Assembly (NCBI RefSeq): GCF_000270245.1
Contig: NC_015635.1
Span: 3,782,001 to 3,846,000 of the forward strand
DNA length: 64,000 bases
Reading direction: 5' to 3'
From: Microlunatus phosphovorus NM-1
GTDB lineage: Bacteria; Actinomycetota; Actinomycetes; Propionibacteriales; Propionibacteriaceae
In this document: in pieces, positions 9,690 through 19,080 of the stretch
How positions within the stretch are numbered: position 1 is the stretch's first letter
Layout of the letters: every line of letters starts with the position of its first letter
The notes under the pieces: model-generated
The model's database searches: none
Told to the model about the DNA's origin: nothing
Seen by the model: only the letters and a program-made list of their open reading frames with translations
Made by a program: the position numbers and the translations under genes

Positions 9690-12419
9690 TCATCTCGAGG
9701 CAGAACGAGTGGCCGCCACCTTGTCCAGCGCCGCCTGGGTGAAGACCGACAGACCGAGTTCAGCCCGGAAGCCGTGGATCTCCTTGACGTCCAGCCGGAT
9801 CAAGAACTCCACGATGTCTTCCGAGATGGACTGGCCGGGCACCAGGACCGGGAAGCCGGGCGGGTACGGGACCACGAAGGTGGTCGAGACCAGCCGGCGG
9901 CCCTGTCGCAGCAGCTCGTGGGCTTTGCCGAGGGGGACGTACTCCTTCTCGCTCTCGTGATAGCCGGCGTAGAAGGCGGTGCGGATGTCGCCGTCGGCTG
10001 AGGTCGGTGTGGCACGGAAAGCGGGGTCGAAGTCGCTGAAGTCGGGCAGGTGCGGCAGGTTGGTGGTCATCGAGCTGATCTTGTTGAGCTGCAGTTGCAA
10101 CTCCGCCCGGCTGGCCAGCTTGTGCTGGCGCTCGAGCTCGATCGCGGTGCTGCGGAGCGCCTCGAGCAGATAGTGGACGGCCGACCAGGTGATACCGATG
10201 GTGAAGATCAACAGCACGCTGTTGATGGAGGTCTTGTTGATCTGGATGCCGTAGCGCTCCATCAAGATGTCTTCGCGGAACTCGTAGCCGTTCAGGCCTG
10301 TGCCGCCGATGTAGAGCGTCACCCGGGTCGGGTCGAGGACGAACTCCGCTTCCTGCCAGGCTTCGTTCCACCGGTTGACCTGGGTCTCCGATGGCCCGGC
10401 CTCCGGGCGATGGCGGAACTCCGCCGGCACCAGATCGACCTCGTCCAAGATGGTGAACCAACGCCGGATCTGGCGATCGGAGCGGACCCGCTGCCGGAAA
10501 GCGAGCGCCATCTTGTACGCCTGCCGCACCATCTCGAAGCCTTCGATGTCGACCTGTCGACGGGCCAGGTCGAGCGAAGCCAGCAGCTGCTGGTTCGGCG
10601 AGGTCGAGGTATGGGTCAAGAACGCCTCGCCGAATGCCTCCGCCGACTGCCGGTTGAACTCCTGGTCCCGGACGTGGATCATCGACGCCTGGCGCAGCGC
10701 CGACAGCGACTTGTGGGTGGAGTGGGTCGAATACACCCGGACCCGAGTCTTGGCGGGATCGGGCAGCAGCCGATGGTCGGCCCATTCCTCCCGCGGAATA
10801 CCGGCCATCTCGGCCTTCCACTGCGCGTACTCGGCGACGTAGCGCGGGCTGGCCAGTTTGCTCGCCAGCCGCTCGGCGGTGACCATCGCCGTCCGCTGCC
10901 TGACCCAGGGCACCGCCACTGCGAACGCGTACCACGCCTCGTCCCACAAGAAGCAGAGATCGGGCTTGATCGCCAGCAGCTCCTCCATCACCCGCTGCGG
11001 GTTGTAGACGATTCCGTCGAAGGTGCAGTTGGTCAGCAGCACCATCCGGACCTTGTGCAACCGGCCGGCGGCCTCCAGGTCCAGCAGTGTCTGCTTGATC
11101 ACCTTCAGCGGCACCCCGCCGTAGATCGAATACTGCTCCAGCGGATAGGCGTCCAGATAGACCGGGTTCGCCCCCGCCAGCATCAGGCCGTAGTGGTGCG
11201 ACTTGTGACAGTTGCGGTCGATCAACACGATGTCACCCGGCTCGGTCAGCGACTGGACCACGATCTTGTTCGCGGTCGAGGTGCCGTTGGTGACGAAGTA
11301 GGTCCGGTCGCTGTTCCAGGTGTCCGCCGCCTTGTCCATCGCCTCCTTCAACGCGCCGTGCGGATCCAGCAGCGAGTCCAGCCCGCCGGACGTCGAGGAG
11401 GTCTCGGCCATGAAGATGTTGCGGCCGTAGAACTCGCCCATGTCGCGCAGCGAGCGGGAGTTGAAGATGCTCGCGCCCCGGGCCACCGGCAGCGCATGGA
11501 ACTGGCCGACCGGTGACTCCGCGAACGCGCGCACCGCGTCGAAGTAGGGAGTGCGATAGCGGGAACGGATGCCGGCGATCACGGTGGAGTGCAGATCGGT
11601 GACGTCGTTGAGCCGATAGAATGTCCGGTCGTACACGCCGGGCGCCTCCTCGGCACCGGCCACGATCGACTCGTCGGTCAGCAGATAGAGGTCGATCCGG
11701 GGCCGCAGCTCACGGATCCATTGGCCGCACTCCACCCAGTCGTAGGTACGGTCCTTGACCACCGGGATCTCGTCGACCCCGAGCAGCCGGGTCATCAGCG
11801 GCGAGCGCTCCCGCGATCGCATCGGCAGATCCTGGCGGATGATCGCCGCCTGGACCTCCCCGTTCAGGGCGACCGCCGTCAAAACGTCCTCGACGCTGGT
11901 GCAGCGCAGGATCCCGTACTGGATCTCGTCGCCCGGCTGACGCAGCGCCCGCAGCTGGCCCTCCAGACCTTCGGGAGAGGTCGCAGGCGAGTCGTCGGCC
12001 AGCATCACAGTGTAGAACTGCTGCTGCGAGGCCCGGGCGATCAGCTCCTGCTCCTCCAACGGCTCATCGTCGTCGAACAGCGCCGCCCGGTCGCCATACT
12101 CCTCCAGCAGCCGGGCCGCGAGTGCGGCCTGCTCGGCCAACTCGGCGGTGTCCATGACATCGAGGTGCTCCCGGAGCCGGTTCAGCCGCTCCAGTCCGGG
12201 GTAGAGCCAGAAACCCTCGTACGCCGCCAGCCGGTCCAGCTGACGACGTACCCGGTCCTCTTCCAGCGTGGTGTCCAGACCGGCATGGTGGACGGCGGCG
12301 AGCTGCTTGGTCGCATCATCGAGCAGATGCCAGACGTCGATGCGCTGCGAGGAGGGATTCGCCATCGCCGCCAGGGCGGAGACCTTGAGGCGAGGCGGGC
12401 GCTGACTGTAGGCGGGCAT
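9690..12419 (-). CDS. Orn/Lys/Arg decarboxylase-like PLP enzyme, 909 aa
   Basis: A fold-type I PLP enzyme of the basic amino acid decarboxylase superfamily. The PLP-anchoring lysine is in STHSTHKSLSALRQ, preceded by the cofactor aspartate in CFLWDEAWYAF and by TNGTSTANK, as in lysine/arginine decarboxylases. The N-terminal third is a long helical and receiver-like extension. The ATG at 12419 has a GGAG ribosome site. The substrate (ornithine, lysine or arginine) cannot be read from the sequence. Such an enzyme would yield a polyamine or cadaverine/agmatine. Placement near gabTD invites a putrescine-to-GABA reading, but the enzymes that would connect them are not in this window. Confidence 0.82.
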   Translation of the reverse strand: MPAYSQRPPRLKVSALAAMANPSSQRIDVWHLLDDATKQLAAVHHAGLDTTLEEDRVRRQLDRLAAYEGFWLYPGLERLNRLREHLDVMDTAELAEQAALAARLLEEYGDRAALFDDDEPLEEQELIARASQQQFYTVMLADDSPATSPEGLEGQLRALRQPGDEIQYGILRCTSVEDVLTAVALNGEVQAAIIRQDLPMRSRERSPLMTRLLGVDEIPVVKDRTYDWVECGQWIRELRPRIDLYLLTDESIVAGAEEAPGVYDRTFYRLNDVTDLHSTVIAGIRSRYRTPYFDAVRAFAESPVGQFHALPVARGASIFNSRSLRDMGEFYGRNIFMAETSSTSGGLDSLLDPHGALKEAMDKAADTWNSDRTYFVTNGTSTANKIVVQSLTEPGDIVLIDRNCHKSHHYGLMLAGANPVYLDAYPLEQYSIYGGVPLKVIKQTLLDLEAAGRLHKVRMVLLTNCTFDGIVYNPQRVMEELLAIKPDLCFLWDEAWYAFAVAVPWVRQRTAMVTAERLASKLASPRYVAEYAQWKAEMAGIPREEWADHRLLPDPAKTRVRVYSTHSTHKSLSALRQASMIHVRDQEFNRQSAEAFGEAFLTHTSTSPNQQLLASLDLARRQVDIEGFEMVRQAYKMALAFRQRVRSDRQIRRWFTILDEVDLVPAEFRHRPEAGPSETQVNRWNEAWQEAEFVLDPTRVTLYIGGTGLNGYEFREDILMERYGIQINKTSINSVLLIFTIGITWSAVHYLLEALRSTAIELERQHKLASRAELQLQLNKISSMTTNLPHLPDFSDFDPAFRATPTSADGDIRTAFYAGYHESEKEYVPLGKAHELLRQGRRLVSTTFVVPYPPGFPVLVPGQSISEDIVEFLIRLDVKEIHGFRAELGLSVFTQAALDKVAATRSASR

Positions 12420-12427
12420 GAAACTCC

Positions 12428-12491
12428 GAATCGGTCGGTGGGTCGAGACGGGTGAATCGGTGGAGTGGGATCGCGGCGGGGTGGAATCGGT
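12428..12491. repeat. Three direct copies of GAATCGGT upstream of the decarboxylase
   Basis: GAATCGGT occurs at 12428-12435, 12454-12461 and 12484-12491, just upstream of the decarboxylase start at 12419. The last two copies share longer flanks (GTG-GAATCGGTGG-like). This may be a regulator-binding array or a 5' leader element. No function is established. Confidence 0.4.
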
Positions 12492-12618
12492 GGGGTCGAC
12501 GGCCGGTCCGCCACGACGGCCAGATCCTACTCAGTCGACCTATGACGAGACTGTCTGTGCTCAGGATCGCCGGACCGGTCGCAGGCGGGTTCAGACTGTG
12601 CTGGGGCTCACCGATCAG

Positions 12619-13058
12619 CGGGTCAGGGCGAGTTCAGCCCCGGCCAGCCAGGGCAGCCGGCCGACCTTGTCGATATCGAAGCCCTTGCCCCAGATGACCG
12701 CGCCATCGTCGGGGACCGGCACGCTCAGATAGGTGATCTCGTTCTCGACCACGATGGCGCATCAGCGAGAACAACGCCTCGACGCTGATCCACTCGTGGG
12801 CCGGACAGCAGATCAATGTCCGGGAGACCGCCTCTCTCCGGGGTCGGGCGGCTGTCAGCACGTTGACCGCCTGCTGCCCCTTGATGACCTCGATCCGCCG
12901 GAACTCGCCGAGCAATGCGTGACTGAGCCACCGCTGCCGCAGTCCGCGGATCACCTGGTGCGGTGGCTGGCGCAACGCCGATCGACCTCCTCGTCGTAAC
13001 AGTCGACCGTCGCCTGCTCGATCAACTCATTCAGTTGCTCGTCGCTCCACGAAGTCAT
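12619..13058 (-). pseudogene. Frameshifted hypothetical gene remnant
   Basis: A broken minus-strand gene. From the ATG at 13058 it reads MTSWSDEQLNELIEQATVDC and stops about 36 codons in. A second frame is open through the middle, and a third frame gives a convincing C-terminus (VPVPDDGAVIWGKGFDID and on to ALTR) ending at 12619. No single frame joins them, so at least one indel is needed. The first 20 residues resemble the start of small actinobacterial proteins with an ATVDAYDE-type motif, but I cannot name the family. It may instead be two unrelated fragments. Confidence 0.5.
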
Positions 13059-13093
13059 GGCCTGAAGCTACTCAGTTGCGTCCAGACTTGGTC

Positions 13094-13121
13094 AACGATC
13101 GGTCAACAACGGACGATCGTT
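13094..13121. promoter_or_regulatory. Short inverted repeat in the promoter area of the decayed gene
   Basis: AACGATCG at 13094-13101 pairs with CGATCGTT at 13114-13121, and GGTCAAC is directly repeated at the left side. It lies upstream of the pseudogene start at 13058 and beside the breakpoint of the truncated hydantoinase. It could be an operator of the lost gene. Confidence 0.3.
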
Positions 13122-13175
13122 AAGCACGTACGTATCCGCGCGGCAGGCAATCAGCCTTGCTGGCGCGCCCAGGTC

Positions 13176-14372
13176 AGCAGAGGCATCGACACCCATGTGG
13201 ATATGCCGCAGACCGAGGACTCCTTCGGGCAGGCGACCCGCGCCGCGGTCCTCGGAGGGACGACGACCCTGATCGATTTCGTGCCTCCGATGGCGCCCGG
13301 ACAACGTCTGGTCGAAGCAGTTGAGAACCGGATCGCTGCGATCAACGCCTCCGCTGTCATCGACGTCGGCGTCCATCCGATGCTCAATCGCGCCGATGAC
13401 CAGGTGCTGACCGACATCAAAACGGTGATCGATCTGGGCTGCACCTCCTTCAAGATGTTCACGACTTATCCGGAGAACCTGGTCACTGACGGGGATGCCT
13501 GGCGTCTGATGCGCGCCATCTCCGACCACGGCGGCTTGCCCGGGTTCCATGCCGAGAACCACACGATTCTCGGCGAGGCTCAGCGCGAGCTCGTGGATCA
13601 AGGCCGGACCGGAATCGCCGACTTCGCCGCGAGCCGCCCTGCCCTGGCGGAGACCACGGCGATCAACACCCTGTGCCTGCTCGCCAAGGAGCTCGGATCG
13701 CCGATCTGGATCTTCCACGTCTCCGGCGCGGCGGCGTTGCGCGCGGTCACCGATGCCCGCGCGATCGGCGTCGAGGCGTACGCCGAGACCTGCACCCATT
13801 ATCTGACCTTCGATGACACCGTCTTCACCGGCCCCGAGCCGTGGCGCTATGTTCTGTCGCCGCCGATCCGTTCGAGAGCCGACCAGGCGATGCTCTGGGA
13901 CGGCGTCGCCAACGGCACCGTCCAAGCCGTCGGCTCGGATCACAACGCGTACTCGTTGACGACCAAGCGCCCCACGGCCACTGACTTCCGCGAGCTGCCG
14001 TTAGGCGCGCCCGGGGTTCAGATCCGTACGCCGATGCTGTGGCACCAAGCTGTCAACGTTCACGGCCTGTCGGTGGGCACCTTCACCGAGATATCGGCGG
14101 AACGCGCCGCCCGCGCCCTCGGCATGTTCCCGCGCAAGGGCGCGATTCGGGTGGGTAGCGACGCGGACCTGGTCTTGATCGATCCCACTGCCAGCTGGCA
14201 AGGGACCGACCTCGAGCCGAGTGTCGACAACTCATTCGACCCCTATGCCGACGAGCACGGGCGAGGCCGCCCACGGCATGTCCTCAGCCGGGGTCATCAG
14301 ATCGTCCGCGATGGCGAATTCTTCGCGCCGCAGGGTGGCGATCGATTCCTGCCCCGATCGCCCCGAAGCTGA
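13176..14372 (+). pseudogene. N-terminally truncated dihydropyrimidinase/hydantoinase
   Basis: An amidohydrolase of the D-hydantoinase/dihydropyrimidinase family that has lost its first 55-60 residues. Recognisable sequence begins at RGIDTHVDMPQ, where the family has a metal-binding HxH; here only one His remains and the second position is Asp or was deleted. The rest is intact: the carboxylated lysine in TSFKMFTTYP, the histidines in GFHAEN and IFHVSGA, and the aspartate in VGSDHNAYS. No ribosome site or start lies at a sensible place. The open frame back to 12963 runs antisense to the neighbouring remnant. A deletion or rearrangement near 13165-13180 is likely. Without the binuclear metal site the product should be inactive. 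Confidence 0.75.
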
Positions 14373-14452
14373 GCGCTCCGTCGTCGTTGTTGGCGAGGAT
14401 GCGCCCGATTACCCTTGGCCGCGCCAGTCCCTCAGCACTCGGGAGACGCGGG

Positions 14453-15526
14453 ATGCCCTCTGACTCAACCCACCTGACGCCCTTGCAGCACTGGGGACCG
14501 CTCGCCCTCGGAGTCGCCGCCTTGCTGGCGGCGGGTGTTGCGCTGGCCGTGTCCGTCACCACCAGGTCGGCAACCCAGCAGTCCGTCGGGACCGGATCCA
14601 CCGCCACCTGCCCGGCCGCCGAGGTCGCTGCCAAGACGATGCCTTCAGTCGTCACCCTGTATGTCAAGAGCCGGACCGGATCCGGCAGCAACGGGTCTGG
14701 TCAGTTCCTCGACACCGAGGGACACATCCTGACGAACAACCACGTCATCTCCTCCGCTGTCGGCGGCGGCGCTGTCATCGTCGTACGGCCCAATGGTGAG
14801 GAGCTTCCGGCAACGCTCGTCGGGAGGGATCCAAAGACCGATCTTGCCGTCGTCAAGGTCGACCCGAAAGAGCCCGCCCAGCCTGTCCGCTTCGGCTCCA
14901 CGCCGCCCATCGGGGCGCAGGTCTTCGCCATCGGGGCCCCACTCGGCCTGACCGAGACCTTCACGTCCGGCGTAGTCAGCGGTCTTGGGCGCAGTGTCCG
15001 GGTCCCGTCGGACAACGACACCACCGCTCTGCTCGTATCGGCCATCCAGACGGATGCGTCGATCAACCCTGGCAACAGCGGCGGCATGCTCGCCGACTGC
15101 AGCGGCGATCTCGTCGGTGTCCCGACCGCCGGTGCCACCGCGAGCGACTCCCTGGGACAGCCGGTGGCCGGCAGCATCGGACTCGGGTTCGCGGTGCCCG
15201 CGCCGACCGCCAAACGGGTCGCGGACAGCCTCATCAGCGACGGGAAGATCGTGCACGGAGACTTCGGGCTCAGTGTCGTACCGGTCCTCGGACCCAATAG
15301 CACGCTCACCCCGAGCGGGCTGTACATCACCGGTGTCACAGCCGACGGTCCGGCAGCCCGCGCCAACCTGCGGCGCAGCGACATCATCACCGCCTTGGCG
15401 GGACAGCCCGTGACCAGCGCAGACCAACTGCAGGAGGCGTCACTCAGCAATCCGCCGGGCACCACCGTCACCATCCAGTACGTGCGCGACAACCAGTCCA
15501 TGACCACCGACATCATCATGGGTTGA
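14453..15526 (+). CDS. Membrane-anchored trypsin-like serine protease with PDZ domain (HtrA/DegP-like)
   Basis: An envelope quality-control-type protease of 357 residues. One N-terminal membrane segment (about 17-36) would leave the protease domain outside. The catalytic triad is visible as His97 (LTNNHVIS), Asp130 (KTDLAVVKV) and Ser209 (NPGNSGGM). A PDZ domain occupies about 265-350 (SGLYITGV, then ADGPAARANLRRSDII). I chose the ATG at 14453 for its GGGAG ribosome site; a longer frame to 14387 has none. It stands alone, so the substrate is not indicated. Confidence 0.9.
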   Translation: MPSDSTHLTPLQHWGPLALGVAALLAAGVALAVSVTTRSATQQSVGTGSTATCPAAEVAAKTMPSVVTLYVKSRTGSGSNGSGQFLDTEGHILTNNHVISSAVGGGAVIVVRPNGEELPATLVGRDPKTDLAVVKVDPKEPAQPVRFGSTPPIGAQVFAIGAPLGLTETFTSGVVSGLGRSVRVPSDNDTTALLVSAIQTDASINPGNSGGMLADCSGDLVGVPTAGATASDSLGQPVAGSIGLGFAVPAPTAKRVADSLISDGKIVHGDFGLSVVPVLGPNSTLTPSGLYITGVTADGPAARANLRRSDIITALAGQPVTSADQLQEASLSNPPGTTVTIQYVRDNQSMTTDIIMG

Positions 15527-15640
15527 GAGCACGAAGCCACCTTTTGGAGCGACTGGGAATTCGGACCGTCGCGCTCGCCCGCACGGTCCTGGCGATCGCG
15601 GGAGTCATCCCCTGTGGTCGATCCTGTGGCACGCGGGCAC

Positions 15641-16477
15641 TCAGCGGGTTGGCCGCCCTCGCCCTTCCGCAGCAGATTCGCCGCTAGCGGGCATCCCGGT
15701 CGAGCTCTGCAGCGCGGCGCGCTGGGCATCAAGCCAATCCAGGTCGGCAGCAGTCCGTTCGGCAAAGCCGGGCTCGTTGACATGCGCGACCCACACCGGA
15801 TCTCCGGCCGCAGCCTGCTTCAGGATGTTCTGCGTCGAATGCGCCCGCTCTTCGAGCACGATGTCGAGGAGGTCCTCGGCCCGGTCCGCCGCCAGACCGT
15901 ACGCAGCGGCGAGCAGCCCGACCCTGCGCACCGCGTCCAGACCTTGCTGAGCGGCCGGGCGCGCGCTCGGCGCATGCAATGGAGCCCACTCCGAGGCGGC
16001 GATCGCCAGGTCCCAGAGCGGCCGGCCGGGCCCGGCCATGTCGAAGTCGATGAGTGCCACCACCACGCCGTCGCGAAATACGACGTTCTCCGGATAGAGA
16101 TCGTTGTGGCAGACCGTCGGACCGCCGTGGGGGTCTGCCCATTCCGTGGACCAGTCAGCCGCGACCGGCGAGAACGATGCGACAGCTTCGTGGTACTCGC
16201 GGAGCAACCGCCCCAGGGAGACCAGGGCCGTCTCGGTCATCGCCCACTCCGGGTACGGCGGCACGGGGACGTCACCGTCGACCCACGACACCACGTGGCG
16301 GTCCTTCTCGTCGGTTCCGAGATAGCGCGGAGCGCCGACGAACCCGACCCTCTCCAGATGGAGCAGCAACTCTTTCACCCCGGCGCGCATGCCCGGCCGA
16401 CGCACCGTGTCGCCGACCCGGACCACACCCCGAGCTGCGTCCATACCGCCCGCCAGCGCCTGCTCGGGGAGCTCCAT
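15641..16477 (-). CDS. APH-family phosphotransferase (aminoglycoside/choline kinase fold)
   Basis: A small-molecule kinase of 278 residues. The catalytic loop HNDLYPENVVF and the metal-binding IDFDMAGPGRPLWDLA are intact and correctly spaced. The family phosphorylates aminoglycosides, homoserine, choline or other hydroxylated metabolites; the substrate cannot be predicted here. It lies downstream of the UvrA-like gene on the same strand, about 110 bases away. That neighbour type is sometimes linked to antibiotic resistance, but no biosynthetic genes are nearby, so a resistance role is speculation. Confidence 0.85.
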   Translation of the reverse strand: MELPEQALAGGMDAARGVVRVGDTVRRPGMRAGVKELLLHLERVGFVGAPRYLGTDEKDRHVVSWVDGDVPVPPYPEWAMTETALVSLGRLLREYHEAVASFSPVAADWSTEWADPHGGPTVCHNDLYPENVVFRDGVVVALIDFDMAGPGRPLWDLAIAASEWAPLHAPSARPAAQQGLDAVRRVGLLAAAYGLAADRAEDLLDIVLEERAHSTQNILKQAAAGDPVWVAHVNEPGFAERTAADLDWLDAQRAALQSSTGMPASGESAAEGRGRPTR

Positions 16478-16500
16478 AGCGGGAGGCTATCCGGCACGGG

Positions 16501-16581
16501 TCACCGCTCGGGCAGCAACGAGATCTTCTGCCAGAGCGCGTCGAGACGCTGATAGCGGTCGGGAACCGACGAGACAATCAC
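16501..16581 (-). CDS. Possible 26-residue micro-ORF downstream of the UvrA-like gene
   Basis: A GTG at 16581, five bases after the stop of the upstream gene, opens a 26-codon frame with the third-position bias of the region and a plausible peptide (PDRYQRLDALWQKISLLPER is its C-terminus). It could be a translationally coupled small protein or the remnant of a longer one. No homologue is recognised. Confidence 0.2.
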   Translation of the reverse strand: MIVSSVPDRYQRLDALWQKISLLPER

Positions 16582-16586
16582 GGCGG

Positions 16587-19046
16587 CTACTCTGCCAATC
16601 GCTGGTACTCGAGGTGCCGGCCGGTCAGACTGTCGGCGGCGGCGGACAAGCCGACCGGTGGTCCCGCGTACACCACTCGTCCGCCGCGGTCGCCGGCGCC
16701 CGGTCCGAGGTCGAGCACCCAGTCGGCTGCGGTGATCAGATCGCGATCGTGCTCGGCGACGACGACGGTATTGCCGGCGTCGACCAGCCGATGGATCTCC
16801 GCCGCCAGCCGCTCCCGGTCAGCGGGATGCAGCCCCGTGGTCGGCTCGTCGAGCAGATAGAGGGTGGGTTCCCGGCTGGTGCGCTGCAGCTCGGTGGCCA
16901 GTTTGATCCGCTGCGCCTCACCACCGGAGAGCTCGGTCGCCGGCTGACCCAGACCGAGATACCCCAGCCCGAGCGCATCCAGGGCCCGCAGGCTGCGCAG
17001 CACGGCATCCATGGATGACCCGGCACTTATGGATAGTTTCGTCCCCGTAGTCGGTGACGAAACTATCCATAACTCGCGCGCGACGGCGAACACGGTCAGT
17101 GCCTCTTCCACCGACAGCTCCAGCACCTCGGCGATGGTCAGTCCCTGCCAGCGCACCTCGAGGGTCTCCGGCAGATAGCGGCTACCGCCACAGGTTTGGC
17201 AGGGCGCGTACGACCCAGGCAGGAACATCAGTCCGACCTCGACCATGCCCTCGCCCTGGCAGGTCGGGCAGCGCCCTTCGGCCACGTTGAAGGAGAACCG
17301 GCTCACCCCGAAGCCACGCTCCTTGGCCTCGGTTGTCGCCGCGAACAGCTTCCGGACATGGTCGAACAGACCGGTATAGGTAGCCAGGTTGGACCGCGGC
17401 GTACGCCCGATCGGCTGTTGGGTGATCCGGACCAGCCGTCGCTCCCCCGCCCCGTCCGCGACCGCGTCCAGCAGGCTGGTCTTGCCGGCCCCGGACACTC
17501 CGGTCACCGCGGTGAGGACGCCGAGCGGCATCGCGACATCGAGGTCTCGCAGATTGTTGCGCCGGATACCGTTGAGCGGCAACCACCCTTGCGGGGCTCG
17601 TGGCTCACCCATCGGCCGGGGTCGTCGGTCCAGCCAGCTGCCAGTGAGCGAATCGCCAACTCCGGACAGGCCGGCCACGGGACCCGAATAGAGGACCTGG
17701 CCGCCGTGCCGGCCGGCGCCGGGCCCGACGTCGACCACCCAGTCGCAGACCCGGATGAGATCGCGGTCGTGCTCCACCAGCAGCACGCTGTTGCCGCCGT
17801 CGACCAAGCGACGTACGACATCGCGAAGCGCCTCGGAATCGGCCGGGTGCAGACCCGCGGACGGTTCGTCCAAGACGTAGACGACACCGAACAGCCCCGT
17901 ACCGAGCAGGGTCGCGAGCCGCAATCGTTGCAGTTCGCCGGCCGAGACCGAGGCGGTCGGCCGGGCCAGGCTGAGATGGCCCAGTCCGAGTTCGACGAGG
18001 ACATCGAGGCGACTCAGCAGTTCCGCCAGCAGGGTCCCCTCAGCTTCCTCGACCGCGGTTTCCCGCCCGGTATCGGCACCGAGTTCGATCAGCCGAGAAC
18101 GGCACTCGTCGCGTAACCGGTCCAACTGCCAGCCGGTGACGACGTCGACCGGCTCACCACGCCAGGTCACCGCGAGCGCATCCGCGCGGAGCCGGCGACC
18201 GTGGCAGAGCGGACAGGTCTGCACGTCGACAAAGCTCATCGCGCGCTCCCGGGTGGCCGCCGAGCCCGAGCCGAGCGATTTCTGCAGGTGGCGTTCGGCG
18301 CTGAGGTATTTGCCCTCGTACGGTCGGTGGATCCGGCCCGCCTCGCGCACCGAGTGGACGGTGACGACCGGCTCCTCCTCGGTGAACAGGATCCAGTGCC
18401 GATCCTCTGGCGACAGCTCGCGCCACGGTCGGTGGATGTCGTAGCCGAGGGTGTCGAGGATGTCTCGATAGTTCTTGCCGAGCCAGGCACCGGGCCAGGA
18501 GGCGATGGCCTTCTCCGCGATCGACAGACTGGGATCAGGCACCATCGATGCCTCGGTAGCCCGATGCACCTCGCCCAGTCCGTCGCACTCCGGGCAGGCG
18601 CCGACGGTGGTGTTCGCGGAGAAGTGGTCGGAGTCGAGCCGACCGTCACCATCCGGATCGGCACCTTCGGGATAGGCACCGGCCCGGGAGAACAGCATCC
18701 GGACGGTGTTGGCCAGGGTCGTCACCGTGCCCACGGTGGAGCGCGCGTTCCCGCCACCTCGGGTCTGCTGGAGGGCGACGGCGGGCGGCAGACCGCTGAC
18801 CTGGCGGACCCGCGGGTTGGTCGCCTGATGGATCAACCGCCGAGCGAACGGGGCGACCGAGTCGAAATAGCGACGCTGCGCCTCAGCATGGATGGTGCCG
18901 AACGCCAGCGACGACTTGCCGGACCCGCTCACCCCGGTCACCGCGACCAACCGGTTCCGTGGGATATCGACATCGACGTCGCGCAGATTGTGCAGTCGAG
19001 CGCCGCGTACGCGGATGCCGTCGGCCAGGTCTTCTGTCATCGCCAC
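16587..19046 (-). CDS. UvrA-like ABC ATPase (short UvrA2/DrrC type), 819 aa
   Basis: A UvrA-family protein with two ABC ATPase halves. The first P-loop is GVSGSGKSSLAFG, the second GVSGAGKTSLLDAV. Signature motifs are SAGELQRLRLA and LSGGEAQRIKLA. Zinc-binding CxxC pairs appear in CPECDGLGE, CPLCHGRR and CPTCQGEG/CQTCGG. At 819 residues it is shorter than housekeeping UvrA (about 940), like the UvrA2/DrrC class linked to DNA-intercalating drug tolerance. Oddly, about 16 residues near position 660 (LWIVSSPTTGTKLSIS) are encoded by an AT-rich perfect palindrome that looks inserted (separate entry). The insert keeps the frame and lies just before the C-terminal ABC signature. Whether the protein still works is unknown. 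Confidence 0.85.
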   Translation of the reverse strand: MAMTEDLADGIRVRGARLHNLRDVDVDIPRNRLVAVTGVSGSGKSSLAFGTIHAEAQRRYFDSVAPFARRLIHQATNPRVRQVSGLPPAVALQQTRGGGNARSTVGTVTTLANTVRMLFSRAGAYPEGADPDGDGRLDSDHFSANTTVGACPECDGLGEVHRATEASMVPDPSLSIAEKAIASWPGAWLGKNYRDILDTLGYDIHRPWRELSPEDRHWILFTEEEPVVTVHSVREAGRIHRPYEGKYLSAERHLQKSLGSGSAATRERAMSFVDVQTCPLCHGRRLRADALAVTWRGEPVDVVTGWQLDRLRDECRSRLIELGADTGRETAVEEAEGTLLAELLSRLDVLVELGLGHLSLARPTASVSAGELQRLRLATLLGTGLFGVVYVLDEPSAGLHPADSEALRDVVRRLVDGGNSVLLVEHDRDLIRVCDWVVDVGPGAGRHGGQVLYSGPVAGLSGVGDSLTGSWLDRRPRPMGEPRAPQGWLPLNGIRRNNLRDLDVAMPLGVLTAVTGVSGAGKTSLLDAVADGAGERRLVRITQQPIGRTPRSNLATYTGLFDHVRKLFAATTEAKERGFGVSRFSFNVAEGRCPTCQGEGMVEVGLMFLPGSYAPCQTCGGSRYLPETLEVRWQGLTIAEVLELSVEEALTVFAVARELWIVSSPTTGTKLSISAGSSMDAVLRSLRALDALGLGYLGLGQPATELSGGEAQRIKLATELQRTSREPTLYLLDEPTTGLHPADRERLAAEIHRLVDAGNTVVVAEHDRDLITAADWVLDLGPGAGDRGGRVVYAGPPVGLSAAADSLTGRHLEYQRLAE
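17027..17072. repeat. Perfect 17-bp inverted repeat inserted in frame in the UvrA-like gene
   Basis: The arms at 17027-17043 (TTATGGATAGTTTCGTC) and 17056-17072 are exact reverse complements around a 12-base loop. The arms are AT-rich in a GC-rich gene, and the encoded residues look foreign to the UvrA fold at this point. A second 12-base palindrome, CATCCATGGATG, follows at 17006-17017. The arrangement suggests a REP/MITE-like mobile hairpin. No second copy was seen in this window. Confidence 0.65.
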
Positions 19047-19080
19047 GCCACTATCTCAACACTCTCGGCTGGTCCGCTGC

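Noticed and set aside
12963-13175. N-terminal extension of the hydantoinase frame as real coding sequence
   Set aside because: The residues bear no family resemblance and lie antisense to the start of the decayed minus-strand gene.
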